DNA of 64,000 nucleotides from an uncultured Eubacteriales bacterium (GTDB lineage Bacteria > Bacillota > Clostridia > Christensenellales > Borkfalkiaceae), in the NCBI GenBank assembly GCA_900543915.1, contig UQTB01000001.1, forward strand, positions 1 through 64,000, in the 5' to 3' direction. Position numbers and translations under genes: made by a program. Below, in pieces: positions 8,432 through 16,779 of the stretch. Below the pieces are notes generated by a model. That model searched no databases, was not told where the DNA came from, and worked only from the letters and a program-made list of their open reading frames with translations. Every line of letters starts with the position of its first letter. The stretch's first letter is position 1.

Positions 8432-9555
8432 TGAGTTATATTCTGAAACAATTTGATACCGATTTGCTGCATTTCGATATGCAAAAAGATATCGATGGGG
8501 TTTCTGCGCAAATTTTATCGGTGATCGATGAACGTAAATCTTTATTGCCGTTGGATTTGGAACTTTCGGATCGTGGTTTGGCGAAATGGTTAAAGCACCG
8601 TACAATTCCGGGGAATCGGGCTTATGTGCAGAATTTTCTTGCCAAACTTGGCTTGAACGAAAAGGATACAAAGGGAATTATTGACTTTTGTAAGGGACTT
8701 TCACTCAATGATTGTTACTGGGTAGTAGCAGAAGATTTTAACGGAAATTTTGCGGAAAACAATTTATACGATAATAGGTTCAGTAATGTGCTTTCGCATA
8801 TTGCTTTTACCGGCTACGGTAGCTTTCAAAAAACTTCGTTGCGTTCATCGCCGGAATTTACCACAAACGGTATGCTTGCTAAATGTTGGCGCAGAGTGGA
8901 CGGAAAGATTGTATTATATAAATCGGGAACGGAGGGATTTGCTAATTCGGGAAACGAACCGTACTGCGAGTATTATGCCTATCAAGTTGCCGAAGCTATG
9001 GGGATTAACGCGGTTCAATACGGACTATCCAAGTGGAAAGGGAAGTTGTGTTCTACCTGCGAGTTGTTTACAAGTAAAGAATACTCTTTTATGCCGATTG
9101 GAAATATCGTGAAAGACGGAGGTATCAAAGCAGTAATCGAATACTACAAATCGCTCGGCGGCAAGTATTACGACGCTTTTGTTGATATGATCGTATTCGA
9201 TACCGTTATTCTCAACACCGACAGGCATTTCGGTAATTTTGGTTTTATGGTAGATAATCACACGAATGAGATTTGCGCCCCTGCACCTTTATTCGATCAC
9301 GGTTTATCTTTGCTGACATATGCTATGGATGACGATTTACAAGATTGGGAAACTTATGCCGAAACACGCGTTCCCGCAACCTATTCGGATTTTACAGAAC
9401 TTGCGCGACAGTTGATAGGTCATACGCAGAGAGAAAAGTTGCGCAGGCTTATCAATTTCAAATTCAAGAAACACTCGAGATATAATTGGTCGGATGAAAG
9501 GTTAAATGTAATAGAGCATTTATTACAAAAACAAGCTAAATTGTTACTAATTTAG
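8431..9555 (+). CDS. HipA-like protein kinase, putative toxin
   Basis: A 374-aa protein with HipA-family kinase features: a lysine in the strand VLYKSGT (Lys164), the catalytic loop NTDRHFGN (262-269; Asp264 and Asn269) and the metal-binding Asp in FDHG (Asp289). HipA kinases phosphorylate translation factors or tRNA synthetases and arrest growth; the substrate here is unknown. It lacks the N-terminal subdomain arrangement of E. coli HipA and has instead about 100 residues with the segment GLAKWLKHRTIPGNRAYV. The gene is AT-rich like the rest of the island. It overlaps the antitoxin gene by one base and ends 38 bases before the PHP gene. Confidence 0.78.
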   Translation: MSYILKQFDTDLLHFDMQKDIDGVSAQILSVIDERKSLLPLDLELSDRGLAKWLKHRTIPGNRAYVQNFLAKLGLNEKDTKGIIDFCKGLSLNDCYWVVAEDFNGNFAENNLYDNRFSNVLSHIAFTGYGSFQKTSLRSSPEFTTNGMLAKCWRRVDGKIVLYKSGTEGFANSGNEPYCEYYAYQVAEAMGINAVQYGLSKWKGKLCSTCELFTSKEYSFMPIGNIVKDGGIKAVIEYYKSLGGKYYDAFVDMIVFDTVILNTDRHFGNFGFMVDNHTNEICAPAPLFDHGLSLLTYAMDDDLQDWETYAETRVPATYSDFTELARQLIGHTQREKLRRLINFKFKKHSRYNWSDERLNVIEHLLQKQAKLLLI

Positions 9556-9593
9556 AAGCCTAAAATAATTTAGCTAATACAAAGGAGCATATA

Positions 9594-10650
9594 ATGAATA
9601 TTGGTTCAATTTGGCATCGTTGGGATTTGCATTATCATACACCGAGCTCTTATGATTACAAAAATAAAGCTAAAACTAATGAAGTTTTAGTACAGGAATT
9701 ATTAGATGATGGAGTTTCTGGCGTTGCTGTGACGGATCATCATGTAATTGACTTCGGTAGAATAAATTCATTAAATACTATCGCAAATGGTAAAATAAAG
9801 TTTCTTCGTGGAATAGAAATTACAAGTGAATTAGGTGGAAGTGAAAGTGTACAATTTATAGCAATATTTCCAGAAACCTTAATGGATGACGAGATTCGAG
9901 ATCAATTTTTAAGTCCCCTCGGCATTACTGCGGAAAGAATTGCACGAGACGGTAATTTATGTTATAAAGCTATCCATTATGATAGTTTTTTATCTCATGC
10001 AAAATCTTTGGGAGCTCTAATATCTATTCACGCCGGAAATAGAAAAAATTCTATCGAAAATATTAAAAATTGGTGTAAAACAAAGCAAGATTTTAAGCAA
10101 TTATTATTAGAACGTGTAGATATATTAGAAACTAGCAAAAGGAAAGATTTCACAGGATATACGGATATAGTTTTTAAAGAAATTGGTAAAGTATGCCCTA
10201 TAGTAGTTTGCTCTGATTATCATTCTGAATATAAGTATCGAGAATACAATGCTTCTGGAAATACACCGCCTACTCTAAAACTAAGGGATTCAACATGGAT
10301 TAAATCGGATTTGACATTTGAAGGATTAAAACAAATAGTTTTTGAGCCAGAATTAAGAGTTAGGGTTCAGGAACCAAATCCTACTGACGAAAAATGCGGA
10401 ATAAAGCTAGAATCAATTACTATTGACAAAAGCAAACTTTTTAACCCACAAGAAGTCATATTTAATCCTGATATGATAGCAATAATAGGAGAAAAAGGCT
10501 CAGGGAAAACTGCACTTCTTGATATTGTATCATATGTTTTGGGCAATTCAAGACAAGATTCTACTTCATTTATTCAGCGTGTAAAAAATGAATTAAAAGG
10601 AGCCGAAGTAACATATAAAATTTATGGAAATTCACCGGAATACTTGATGG
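9594..10650 (+). pseudogene. Truncated PHP-domain/P-loop ATPase (TrlF-like)
   Basis: The N-terminal PHP phosphoesterase domain has metal-binding motifs DLHYHTPSS (near residue 9) and VTDHH (near 46), further histidines such as IHAGN and a SDYHSE motif. The start of an SMC/AAA-like ATPase domain follows with Walker A GEKGSGKT near residue 300. The coding similarity appears to stop shortly after, at about 10640-10660, where an IS3-type transposase remnant begins on the opposite strand; the open frame runs on to 10781 through IS sequence. Intact members of this PHP-ATPase family are much longer, so Walker B and the rest are lost. The AAAGGAG ribosome-binding site before the ATG is good. A defence or DNA-related role is inferred from its relatives and setting. 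Confidence 0.7.
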
Positions 10651-10969
10651 GGTATGATGACCTATATTTATCGACAGCAACAAGTTTATCTTCATCAGTG
10701 GATTGCGGTGAACAGCCTGTAATTCGATATGCTTCCAATTGCTTTTGCATATGCGCATTTTTCCATTCGAGTTTCTTATAATCATTTTTTGTAATCATAA
10801 ACCCGTTTTCAGAATAAACCTTTTTATACTCTTCAACCCAATAATAAAACGTGCTTTTCGAAATATGATATTTTTCGCGTAACCGTCTTCCGTTCCGTCC
10901 CCGCAAATACATTTGAACTAAATTGCGCTTAAAGACATCGGTATATGATTTCTTCTGAATTGCTTCCAT
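10645..10969 (-). mobile_element. IS3-type transposase OrfA remnant
   Basis: Minus-strand frame from an ATG at 10969 encoding a helix-turn-helix transposase N-terminus: KKSYTDVFKRNLVQMYLRG, then REKYHISKSTFYYWVEEY, then a segment ending ITGCSPQSTDEDKL, typical of OrfA and the OrfA/OrfB junction of IS3-like elements. The integrase (OrfB) part with its DDE residues is absent; the frame runs into PHP-ATPase sequence at about 10650. The insertion explains the truncation of the PHP gene. The right terminus of the IS is not clear. Confidence 0.7.
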
Positions 10970-11000
10970 TCTATATTTCTCCATTAGCAGAATTATAATA

Positions 11001-11057
11001 ACAAAAAATAGGGATATTGTAAAGCAAAGCACTTTCGTTTGCTTGCGAAATCCCTAT
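11001..11057 (-). terminator. Hairpin terminator downstream of tRNA-Trp
   Basis: ATAGGGAT (11008-11015) pairs with ATCCCTAT (11050-11057), and inside it AAGCAAA (11022-11028) pairs with TTTGCTT (11038-11044). Six T follow on the minus strand. It may replace the lost tRNA-Trp terminator or belong to the IS remnant. Confidence 0.55.
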
Positions 11058-11136
11058 CAATCGGTTATAATAGAAAAAGGATGTCGAACGAAACAGTCCA
11101 ATCAAAACTGTATCAAATTTCGAAACCCTTCCACTA

Positions 11137-11211
11137 TGGCAGGGGAGACGCGATTCGAACACGCAACCGACGGTTTTGGAGACCGCTACTCTACCGTTGA
11201 GCCACTCCCCT
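11137..11211 (-). tRNA. tRNA-Trp (CCA anticodon)
   Basis: Minus-strand cloverleaf with acceptor stem AGGGGAG/CTCCCCT, anticodon loop CTCCAAA (anticodon CCA), T loop TTCGAAT and an encoded 3' GCCA. It is the integration target of the island: its last 19 bases are duplicated at 8000-8018. The gene remains intact because the repeat restores the 3' end. A strong promoter lies upstream at 11224-11252. Confidence 0.95.
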
Positions 11212-11223
11212 AAAAACATAGAT

Positions 11224-11252
11224 ATTATAACTTAAACGGCGTTATAAGTCAA
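11224..11252 (-). promoter_or_regulatory. Promoter of tRNA-Trp
   Basis: Minus-strand TTGACT (11247-11252) and perfect TATAAT (11224-11229), 17-base spacer, starting the transcript just before the tRNA 5' end at 11211. It overlaps the upstream region of the divergent proC gene. Confidence 0.85.
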
Positions 11253-11270
11253 ATAAAAAGGAGCATAATT

Positions 11271-12074
11271 TTGAATAAATTTAAACTCGGCGTCATCGGC
11301 TGCGGTTTTATGGCACAGGCGATACTGGACGGAATATTGAAAAATCAGCTCATATCCCCGGCAGATCTGATTGTCAGCGATCCGGTGGATGGGAAGCTGC
11401 AAAAATACCGGGAAATCGGCTGCAGAACCGCCAAAGATAACCGCGCCGTCGCAGGAAATTCCGAATTCTTGCTGTTTGCCGTCAAACCGCAGCATTTGAG
11501 TGCTTGTTTGCGGGAAATCGAAGGGGAAAGCGTAAAAAAAATCATCAGTATATTGGCTGGAACGAAAAAAGAAGCGTTCCGCAAAGTTTTTCCGGATGCA
11601 GCCGTGGCGCGCTGTATGCCGAATACGCCCTGTTCGATCGGGTGCGGAGCCGTCGGACTTGACGTCGAAGAGTTTTCGGAAAAGGACCGTTCTTTTCTTG
11701 CCTCTTTGTTTTCTGCGCTGGGAGAAGTCGTTTTTCTGCCTGAGTCCAAACTGAATGCCGTGACGGGAATCAGCGGCAGCGGGCCCGCTTATGTTTATCT
11801 GTTTACGGATGCGCTGATAAAAGCAGGCGTCAGAGAGGGGTTGAAGGAAGAAGATGCCAGAAAACTTGCGGTGGCTACGGTCATCGGAGGGGGAGAAATG
11901 ATGCGCAGGCATGCGGATATCCCCTTGGAGCAGCTGATTTCGTCTGTGTGCAGCAAAGGGGGGACGACGCTGGCGGCAATCGATGCGCTTCGCAAAAACG
12001 GGCTGGAGAATGCTCTGACGGCGGGCGTTTCAGCCGCCGTGCGCCGCGGAGAGGAACTGGAAAAGCTCTTATGA
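11271..12074 (+). CDS. proC: Pyrroline-5-carboxylate reductase
   Basis: Last step of proline biosynthesis, reducing pyrroline-5-carboxylate with NAD(P)H. The N-terminal Rossmann motif GVIGCGFM is at residues 7-14, and the C-terminal signature GISGSGPAYVY with the following helices is clear. It is 267 aa, normal length. The start is a TTG preceded by AAAGGAG at good spacing. The stop overlaps the rnhA start (ATGA). The pathway partner proA is found at 38.1 kb; no proB is in the window. Confidence 0.95.
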   Translation: MNKFKLGVIGCGFMAQAILDGILKNQLISPADLIVSDPVDGKLQKYREIGCRTAKDNRAVAGNSEFLLFAVKPQHLSACLREIEGESVKKIISILAGTKKEAFRKVFPDAAVARCMPNTPCSIGCGAVGLDVEEFSEKDRSFLASLFSALGEVVFLPESKLNAVTGISGSGPAYVYLFTDALIKAGVREGLKEEDARKLAVATVIGGGEMMRRHADIPLEQLISSVCSKGGTTLAAIDALRKNGLENALTAGVSAAVRRGEELEKLL

Positions 12075-12514
12075 AACAAGTGACCATTTATACCGACGGC
12101 GCCTGTTCGGGCAATCCCGGCGCCGGAGGCTGGGGCGCTATTCTCATGTTCAACGGCAGGGAAAAGGAAATTTCCGGCGGCGAACGGGAGACGACCAACA
12201 ACCGCATGGAATTGATGGCGGTGATTGCCGCATTGAAGAGACTGAAAGAACCTTGTGAAGTGCGCCTTTACAGCGATTCGCAGTATGTTGTCGGCGCGTT
12301 TGCCAATCGCTGGGTGGAGAGCTGGCAGAGGAACGGATGGCGAACAGCCAATAAAGGGGAGGTAAAAAACGTCGACCTTTGGACGGAACTGATTGCGCTG
12401 ACCCGCATGCACAAAGTGGAATTTATCAAAGTGAAAGGGCATGCGGACAATGAATTCAACAACCGCTGTGATAAACTGGCGCGGGAAGAATGCAAGCGTT
12501 TTCTGCCGGAATGA
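12071..12514 (+). CDS. rnhA: Ribonuclease HI
   Basis: Cytoplasmic nuclease cutting RNA in RNA-DNA hybrids, 147 aa. The catalytic residues are visible in TIYTDGACSGNPGAGGW (Asp), NNRMELMAV (Glu) and LYSDSQYV (Asp), with the C-terminal KGHADNEFNNRCD segment. The ATG at 12071 overlaps the proC stop; a longer frame opening upstream is only proC read in another frame. Confidence 0.96.
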   Translation: MKQVTIYTDGACSGNPGAGGWGAILMFNGREKEISGGERETTNNRMELMAVIAALKRLKEPCEVRLYSDSQYVVGAFANRWVESWQRNGWRTANKGEVKNVDLWTELIALTRMHKVEFIKVKGHADNEFNNRCDKLAREECKRFLPE

Positions 12515-12551
12515 TTTATAAAACCGGGAAGAAACAAGTATAATAGTTATT

Positions 12552-13490
12552 ATGGATGAAAAGAAAAAACCTTTCGTCATAGCGAAAGAGATCCTGACTT
12601 TTATACTGATCTTTCTGTTGGGCGCAGTGGGCGTCGTGTTTTCCGTGCTTTTTATAGAGACGTTTGAAAGCGGATTTCTCTATGACTACGGGGGGCTGAT
12701 TAAGGGAATTTCCGTCGCTTTGATTACACTCTGTACGGTTTTGGCGTTTATATTCAGGGGAATTCATAAGGATTTTATTTACAAATGCTGTTATATCGTC
12801 ATCATTTTCGCGGCGGTCGCTCTGGTCGGGCTGTATCTGTTAAGCAGATTCGGATTTTGGGAGAAGATAACGAGCGTTGAAGAGTTCAGGGAATTTATCG
12901 ATTCCTTCGGCGGAGCTGCGGTATTTATCTTTATCCTGATTCAGTTTGCTCAGGTCGTTCTGCTTCCGATTCCCAGCTTTATCACGGTCGGGGCGAGCGT
13001 GCTCTGTTTCGGGCCGTTCTGGGGGGCGGTATACAGTTTTATCGGCAGTTTTATCGGGTCCGTCGTCGCTTTTGCGATCGGGCGCGTATTCGGCTATAAA
13101 GTTGCGCGATGGTTGGTGGGGAAGGAAAACCTCGATAAAGCGATTGCTTCGGTCAAGGGAAAGGACCGGGCGGTTTTAACGTTTATGTTCCTTTTCCCTT
13201 TTTTCCCGGACGACGTGCTGTGCTTTGTCGCGGGGCTGTCTTCCATGACGTGGCTTTTTTACCTGATTATGATCTTCATAACGCGGTTGATTTCCATTTT
13301 CACGGCGACGTTCTCTATGAACAACAGCATTATTCCTTACGACACGTGGTGGGGGCTTTTGCTTTGGGGCGTCGTAATCGCCGTTACGGTGCTGGCGACG
13401 GTCTGGATCTATAAAAAGGGCGATAAAATAGAGGCGTTTTTTACAAAACGGATAAAATCAAAAAAAGCAAGAAAAGATATAACAAAATAA
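12552..13490 (+). CDS. TVP38/TMEM64 (DedA-like) membrane protein
   Basis: A 312-aa polytopic membrane protein. Hydrophobic helices cover roughly residues 10-35, 45-62, 70-95, 125-150, 150-180 and 215-285. The central segment has the VTT/SNARE-associated pattern: PIPSFITVGASVLCFGPFWGAVYSFIGS, then the GRVFGYKVARWL helix and FPFFPDDVLCFVAGL. Such proteins act as lipid scramblases or in envelope homeostasis; the exact role here is unknown. A TATAAT at 12538-12543 lies only 8 bases before the ATG, without a ribosome-binding site, so a leaderless message is possible. Confidence 0.8.
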   Translation: MDEKKKPFVIAKEILTFILIFLLGAVGVVFSVLFIETFESGFLYDYGGLIKGISVALITLCTVLAFIFRGIHKDFIYKCCYIVIIFAAVALVGLYLLSRFGFWEKITSVEEFREFIDSFGGAAVFIFILIQFAQVVLLPIPSFITVGASVLCFGPFWGAVYSFIGSFIGSVVAFAIGRVFGYKVARWLVGKENLDKAIASVKGKDRAVLTFMFLFPFFPDDVLCFVAGLSSMTWLFYLIMIFITRLISIFTATFSMNNSIIPYDTWWGLLLWGVVIAVTVLATVWIYKKGDKIEAFFTKRIKSKKARKDITK

Positions 13491-13525
13491 AATATAATTA
13501 TGTTTGACATAATTTATGGTGACAG

Positions 13526-14263
13526 ATGAAAATTTTAATCAGTAATGACGACGGTATTCACAGCGAAGGGCTGCAGGTGCTCGCCCGCGTATTGTCCGAA
13601 CGGCATGATGTCTTGGTAATCGCGCCGGCGGATAACTGCTCCGCTTATTCACATAAATTGACGATACATACTACCGTAAAATTAAAGCAGTGCGATTTTG
13701 GAGATCGTATCCGGGCTTATTCGCTTACGGGCACGCCGGCGGACTGTGTGAAATTCGCAAAAAACGTGTTTTCGGACTTTCAGCCAGATGTCGTGTTTTC
13801 CGGGATCAATGTCGGTGAAAATCTGGGGACGGATATTCTTTATTCCGGCACGGTCTCCGCAGCCCTAGAGGGCGCCGTCTATCATCACGTGGCGATTGCG
13901 CTTTCTTCCGTCCCGCGCGCGGGGAATTCCTACGAGGCGATCGCCCGCTTTGCGATGGAGCACCTGGATCGCCTGCTGAAAGTATCTGGAGAAGGGACCG
14001 TTTGGAATATCAATTTTCCGATGATGAACGAGCCGCGGCAATATGTGTTTACAAAGCTCGGGACGCAGATTTATTCGGATTATTACGAATCGGTCGGGGA
14101 AGACGAATATTTGCTGACGGGATCTCCCATTTCTCATGAAGAAAACGAGGATGACTGCGACGTTGAGTGGATGAAGCGCGGCTTTATCACGATTACGCCC
14201 ATTGTATTCGATCGGACGGATTACGCGAAATTGTCTCTGTTGAGGGAAAAATGGGAAGCGTAA
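13526..14263 (+). CDS. surE: 5'/3'-nucleotidase SurE
   Basis: Metal-dependent nucleotidase acting on nucleoside monophosphates. The N-terminal ILISNDDGIHSEGL carries the metal-binding Asp-Asp pair, followed by VIAPADNCSAYSHKLT, the TGTPADCVKFA segment and SGINVGENLGTDILYSGTVSAA, all diagnostic. 245 aa is normal. The 3' end overlaps the next gene by 13 bases, suggesting cotranscription through to rpsA. Confidence 0.95.
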   Translation: MKILISNDDGIHSEGLQVLARVLSERHDVLVIAPADNCSAYSHKLTIHTTVKLKQCDFGDRIRAYSLTGTPADCVKFAKNVFSDFQPDVVFSGINVGENLGTDILYSGTVSAALEGAVYHHVAIALSSVPRAGNSYEAIARFAMEHLDRLLKVSGEGTVWNINFPMMNEPRQYVFTKLGTQIYSDYYESVGEDEYLLTGSPISHEENEDDCDVEWMKRGFITITPIVFDRTDYAKLSLLREKWEA

Positions 14264-15468
14264 TTGTAGTGGGCGGTGGACCTGCGGGCCTGATGGCGGC
14301 TTACTGCGCCGCGTCTCGCGGCCGAGAAGTGTTTTTGCTGGAAAAAAATGAGAAATTGGGGAAAAAACTTTATATTACGGGGAAAGGGCGCTGTAATCTG
14401 ACGAACCTGACCGCCCCGTCCGATTTTTTGGAAAACGTGGTGACGAATCCGAAATTTGCGATCGGTTGTATTTATCGCTTTTCCCCCGAGGATACCATGT
14501 GTTTTTTTGAGGAGGGCGGGCTGAAGCTGAAGGTGGAACGCGGCAGCCGCGTTTTTCCGCAAAGCGACCGCGCGAGCGATGTGACGAAATGCCTTGCAGG
14601 ATATTGCGAGCGGGCAGGAGTCAATGTAAAGTTGAATACCTGCGTCAGGAAAATTGAAAAAAGGGAAGATTTCTGGTATGCCGATACGGACGGCGGCACT
14701 TACAAGGGCGAATCCGTCGTTATCTGCACGGGCGGCGTTTCTTATCCCGTTACGGGCTCTACCGGAGACGGGTATGAATTTGCCCGCGCGTTCGGTCACA
14801 AAATCGTCCCGCCTCAGCCGAGCCTGGTCGGCATCTGCGTCGAAGGGGATGACTGTGGAAAGATGCAGGGGCTTTCTCTGAAAAACGTGCGGCTTTCGGC
14901 GTTTTATAAGGAGAAAAGGATTTTTTCCGAACAGGGGGAAATGCTCTTCACGCATTTCGGAGTTTCGGGGCCGCTGGTGCTGACGTTGTCCGCGCGGATC
15001 AACCGGCTTCCGGTCGGTGAAATCCGGCTGGAAATCGATTTCAAACCCGCGTTGACGAGAGAAATGCTGGACGCGCGCCTTCTGCGGGACTTTGAGGCGC
15101 TCAGAGGCAGGAGGCTGAAAAATTCGCTGGATATGCTTTTGCCGCGGGCGGTAATACCGGTGCTCATCTCCCGCCTCGGAATCGGAGGCAGCCGTTCCAA
15201 CAGCGAAATCACGGCTGCGGAGCGGAGCCGGCTGGTTTCCCTTCTGAAAGGATTTCCGCTTCGGCCGACAGCTTTGCGCCCGGTGGAAGAGGCGATCGTC
15301 ACGGCGGGCGGCGTGGATGTTTCGTCCGTTCATCCGAAAACCATGGAGAGCAGGCTCGCGCCGGGGCTGTTTTTTGCGGGGGAAGTGCTGGATATCGACG
15401 CCCTGACGGGCGGATTCAATATACAAATGGCGTTGTCTACGGGGTTTGCCGCGGGGACGCACGCATAG
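14251..15468 (+). CDS. HI0933-family NAD(P)/FAD oxidoreductase
   Basis: A 405-aa flavoprotein of the YhiN/BaiN type. The dinucleotide-binding GGGPAGLMAAYCAASRG is at the N-terminus, followed by the family segment GKKLYITGKGRCNLTN, VICTGGVSYPVTGSTGDGYEFA and a C-terminal FAGEVLDIDALTGGFNIQ FAD-contact motif. The substrate is not known for most members. The ATG at 14251 lies inside the surE 3' end; an upstream in-frame start would read through surE sequence and is unlikely. Confidence 0.88.
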   Translation: MGSVIVVGGGPAGLMAAYCAASRGREVFLLEKNEKLGKKLYITGKGRCNLTNLTAPSDFLENVVTNPKFAIGCIYRFSPEDTMCFFEEGGLKLKVERGSRVFPQSDRASDVTKCLAGYCERAGVNVKLNTCVRKIEKREDFWYADTDGGTYKGESVVICTGGVSYPVTGSTGDGYEFARAFGHKIVPPQPSLVGICVEGDDCGKMQGLSLKNVRLSAFYKEKRIFSEQGEMLFTHFGVSGPLVLTLSARINRLPVGEIRLEIDFKPALTREMLDARLLRDFEALRGRRLKNSLDMLLPRAVIPVLISRLGIGGSRSNSEITAAERSRLVSLLKGFPLRPTALRPVEEAIVTAGGVDVSSVHPKTMESRLAPGLFFAGEVLDIDALTGGFNIQMALSTGFAAGTHA

Positions 15469-15476
15469 GAGGAAGT

Positions 15477-16148
15477 ATGGAGATTTACAATATCGCGTTG
15501 GACGGCCCTTCGGGCAGCGGAAAAAGCACGGTGGCGAAAGCGCTGTCTCAGAAATTGGGCATTTTATATCTGGATACCGGTGCGATGTACCGCGCCACCG
15601 CCGTCAAAGCTCTGCGCCTCGGCGTCGATCCGTTGGATGAACGCGCCGTTGCTGCGTTTCTGCCAAAACTGGATTTGGATATCCGTTACAAAGAAGGGGC
15701 GCAGCATACGTATCTGGACGGAGAAGACGTTTCGAAGGCGATCCGCGAACCGCAGGTCTCGATGGCGGCGTCTAATATATCCTCTCTGAAATGCGTGCGC
15801 CTGAAGATGGTGGAAATGCAGCGGGAAATCGCGTCGAAAATGTCCTGCGTGCTGGACGGACGGGATATCGGATCCTTCGTGCTTCCGGGGGCTAAATATA
15901 AGTTTTTTATCACGGCAAACGTTTCTGTGCGCGCGGAGCGGCGGTATAAAGAATTGAAGGAAAAGGGATTCGATGTGGACTTTAACGCGCTTTTGGAAGA
16001 AATCGAACAACGCGATTACAATGATCGCACGCGGGCGTTTTCTCCGCTCGTAAAGGCGGAAGACGCGATCGAGATCGATACTTCGGATATGAACGTGGAG
16101 GGCGTCCTGTCGAAAATTATGGGGTATCTGGGAAAGAGCCATGAATAA
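15477..16148 (+). CDS. cmk: Cytidylate kinase
   Basis: Phosphorylates CMP and dCMP. The P-loop GPSGSGKST is at residues 11-19, then YLDTGAMYRA, the SMAASNISSLKCVR segment and the DGRDIGSFVLP motif. 223 aa is the usual length. A GGAGG ribosome-binding site precedes the ATG. The gene overlaps plsC by 8 bases; the order cmk-plsC-ispH-rpsA is the common clostridial arrangement. Confidence 0.96.
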   Translation: MEIYNIALDGPSGSGKSTVAKALSQKLGILYLDTGAMYRATAVKALRLGVDPLDERAVAAFLPKLDLDIRYKEGAQHTYLDGEDVSKAIREPQVSMAASNISSLKCVRLKMVEMQREIASKMSCVLDGRDIGSFVLPGAKYKFFITANVSVRAERRYKELKEKGFDVDFNALLEEIEQRDYNDRTRAFSPLVKAEDAIEIDTSDMNVEGVLSKIMGYLGKSHE

Positions 16149-16779
16149 GTTTTGCGAAAATTTGATCATGGGGACGTTTCGCCTGTTTTATCCGGCGAAA
16201 TACTACGGATTGGAGCAAATTCCGGAAGGGCGGGCAGTGTTTGTCTGCAATCATTTTTTTGCGCTCGATCCGCTCTTTGTATTCAGCGTATATCAGAAAA
16301 AGGGAGATATTTACTTTCTCGCGAAGAAAGAGCTGTTCCGCAAAAAATGGGCGGGGGATATTCTGAAAGAATTCGGTGCAATCCCCGTGGATCGCGAGAA
16401 CGTAGACCTGCAGACGATGATGGCGGCGCTGCGCGCGTTGAAGGAAGACCATAAACTCGTGATTTTTCCGGAAGGGACCAGAAATAAAAAGGACGACGCG
16501 CTGCAGGAGCTGAAGGGCGGCGCTGCGATTTTTGCCGTGCGTACAAAGAGCCCGATCGTGCCGGTCATGATGTTAAAGCGCGCCCGCCTGTTTCGCCGCA
16601 CGAAGCTGATTTTCGGAGAGCCCTTTGAATTCAGCGAATATTACGGAAAGAAACTGACGGAAGAAGACTATCGGAAACTGGACGCAGAACTGCGCGAAAA
16701 GATGATCGCGCTGCAAAGTCAGCTGAAAGCGCTTTGCGCGAAGAAGAAGGGGCGGAATGGAAATCGAACTGAGCGGTGA
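16141..16779 (+). CDS. plsC: 1-acyl-sn-glycerol-3-phosphate acyltransferase
   Basis: Membrane-associated acyltransferase making phosphatidic acid. The HX4D catalytic motif is NHFFALD, and the second substrate motif is FPEGTRN; the acceptor-pocket segment AVRTKSPIVPV follows. 212 aa is typical. It is embedded between cmk and ispH with overlaps on both sides, so it is translated from one operon message. Confidence 0.93.
   Translation: MNKFCENLIMGTFRLFYPAKYYGLEQIPEGRAVFVCNHFFALDPLFVFSVYQKKGDIYFLAKKELFRKKWAGDILKEFGAIPVDRENVDLQTMMAALRALKEDHKLVIFPEGTRNKKDDALQELKGGAAIFAVRTKSPIVPVMMLKRARLFRRTKLIFGEPFEFSEYYGKKLTEEDYRKLDAELREKMIALQSQLKALCAKKKGRNGNRTER

Larger units (their letters stand above)
8000..11155. 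mobile_element. Integrated island at tRNA-Trp (decayed)
   Basis: The 19-bp sequence TGGCAGGGGAGACGCGATT occurs at 8000-8018 and again at 11137-11155, where it is the 3' end of the tRNA-Trp gene (read on the plus strand). This is the classic footprint of site-specific integration into a tRNA 3' end. The bounded segment is distinctly AT-rich compared with both flanks and carries accessory genes: a Phd-type antitoxin, a HipA-like kinase, a truncated PHP-ATPase gene and an IS3-type remnant. No integrase or excisionase gene is present, so the element appears immobile or is a deletion derivative. Element length from repeat to repeat is 3137 bp. Confidence 0.85.

Noticed and set aside
14221..15462. 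413-codon minus-strand frame
   Set aside because: Antisense to the flavoprotein gene; shadow of its codon use.
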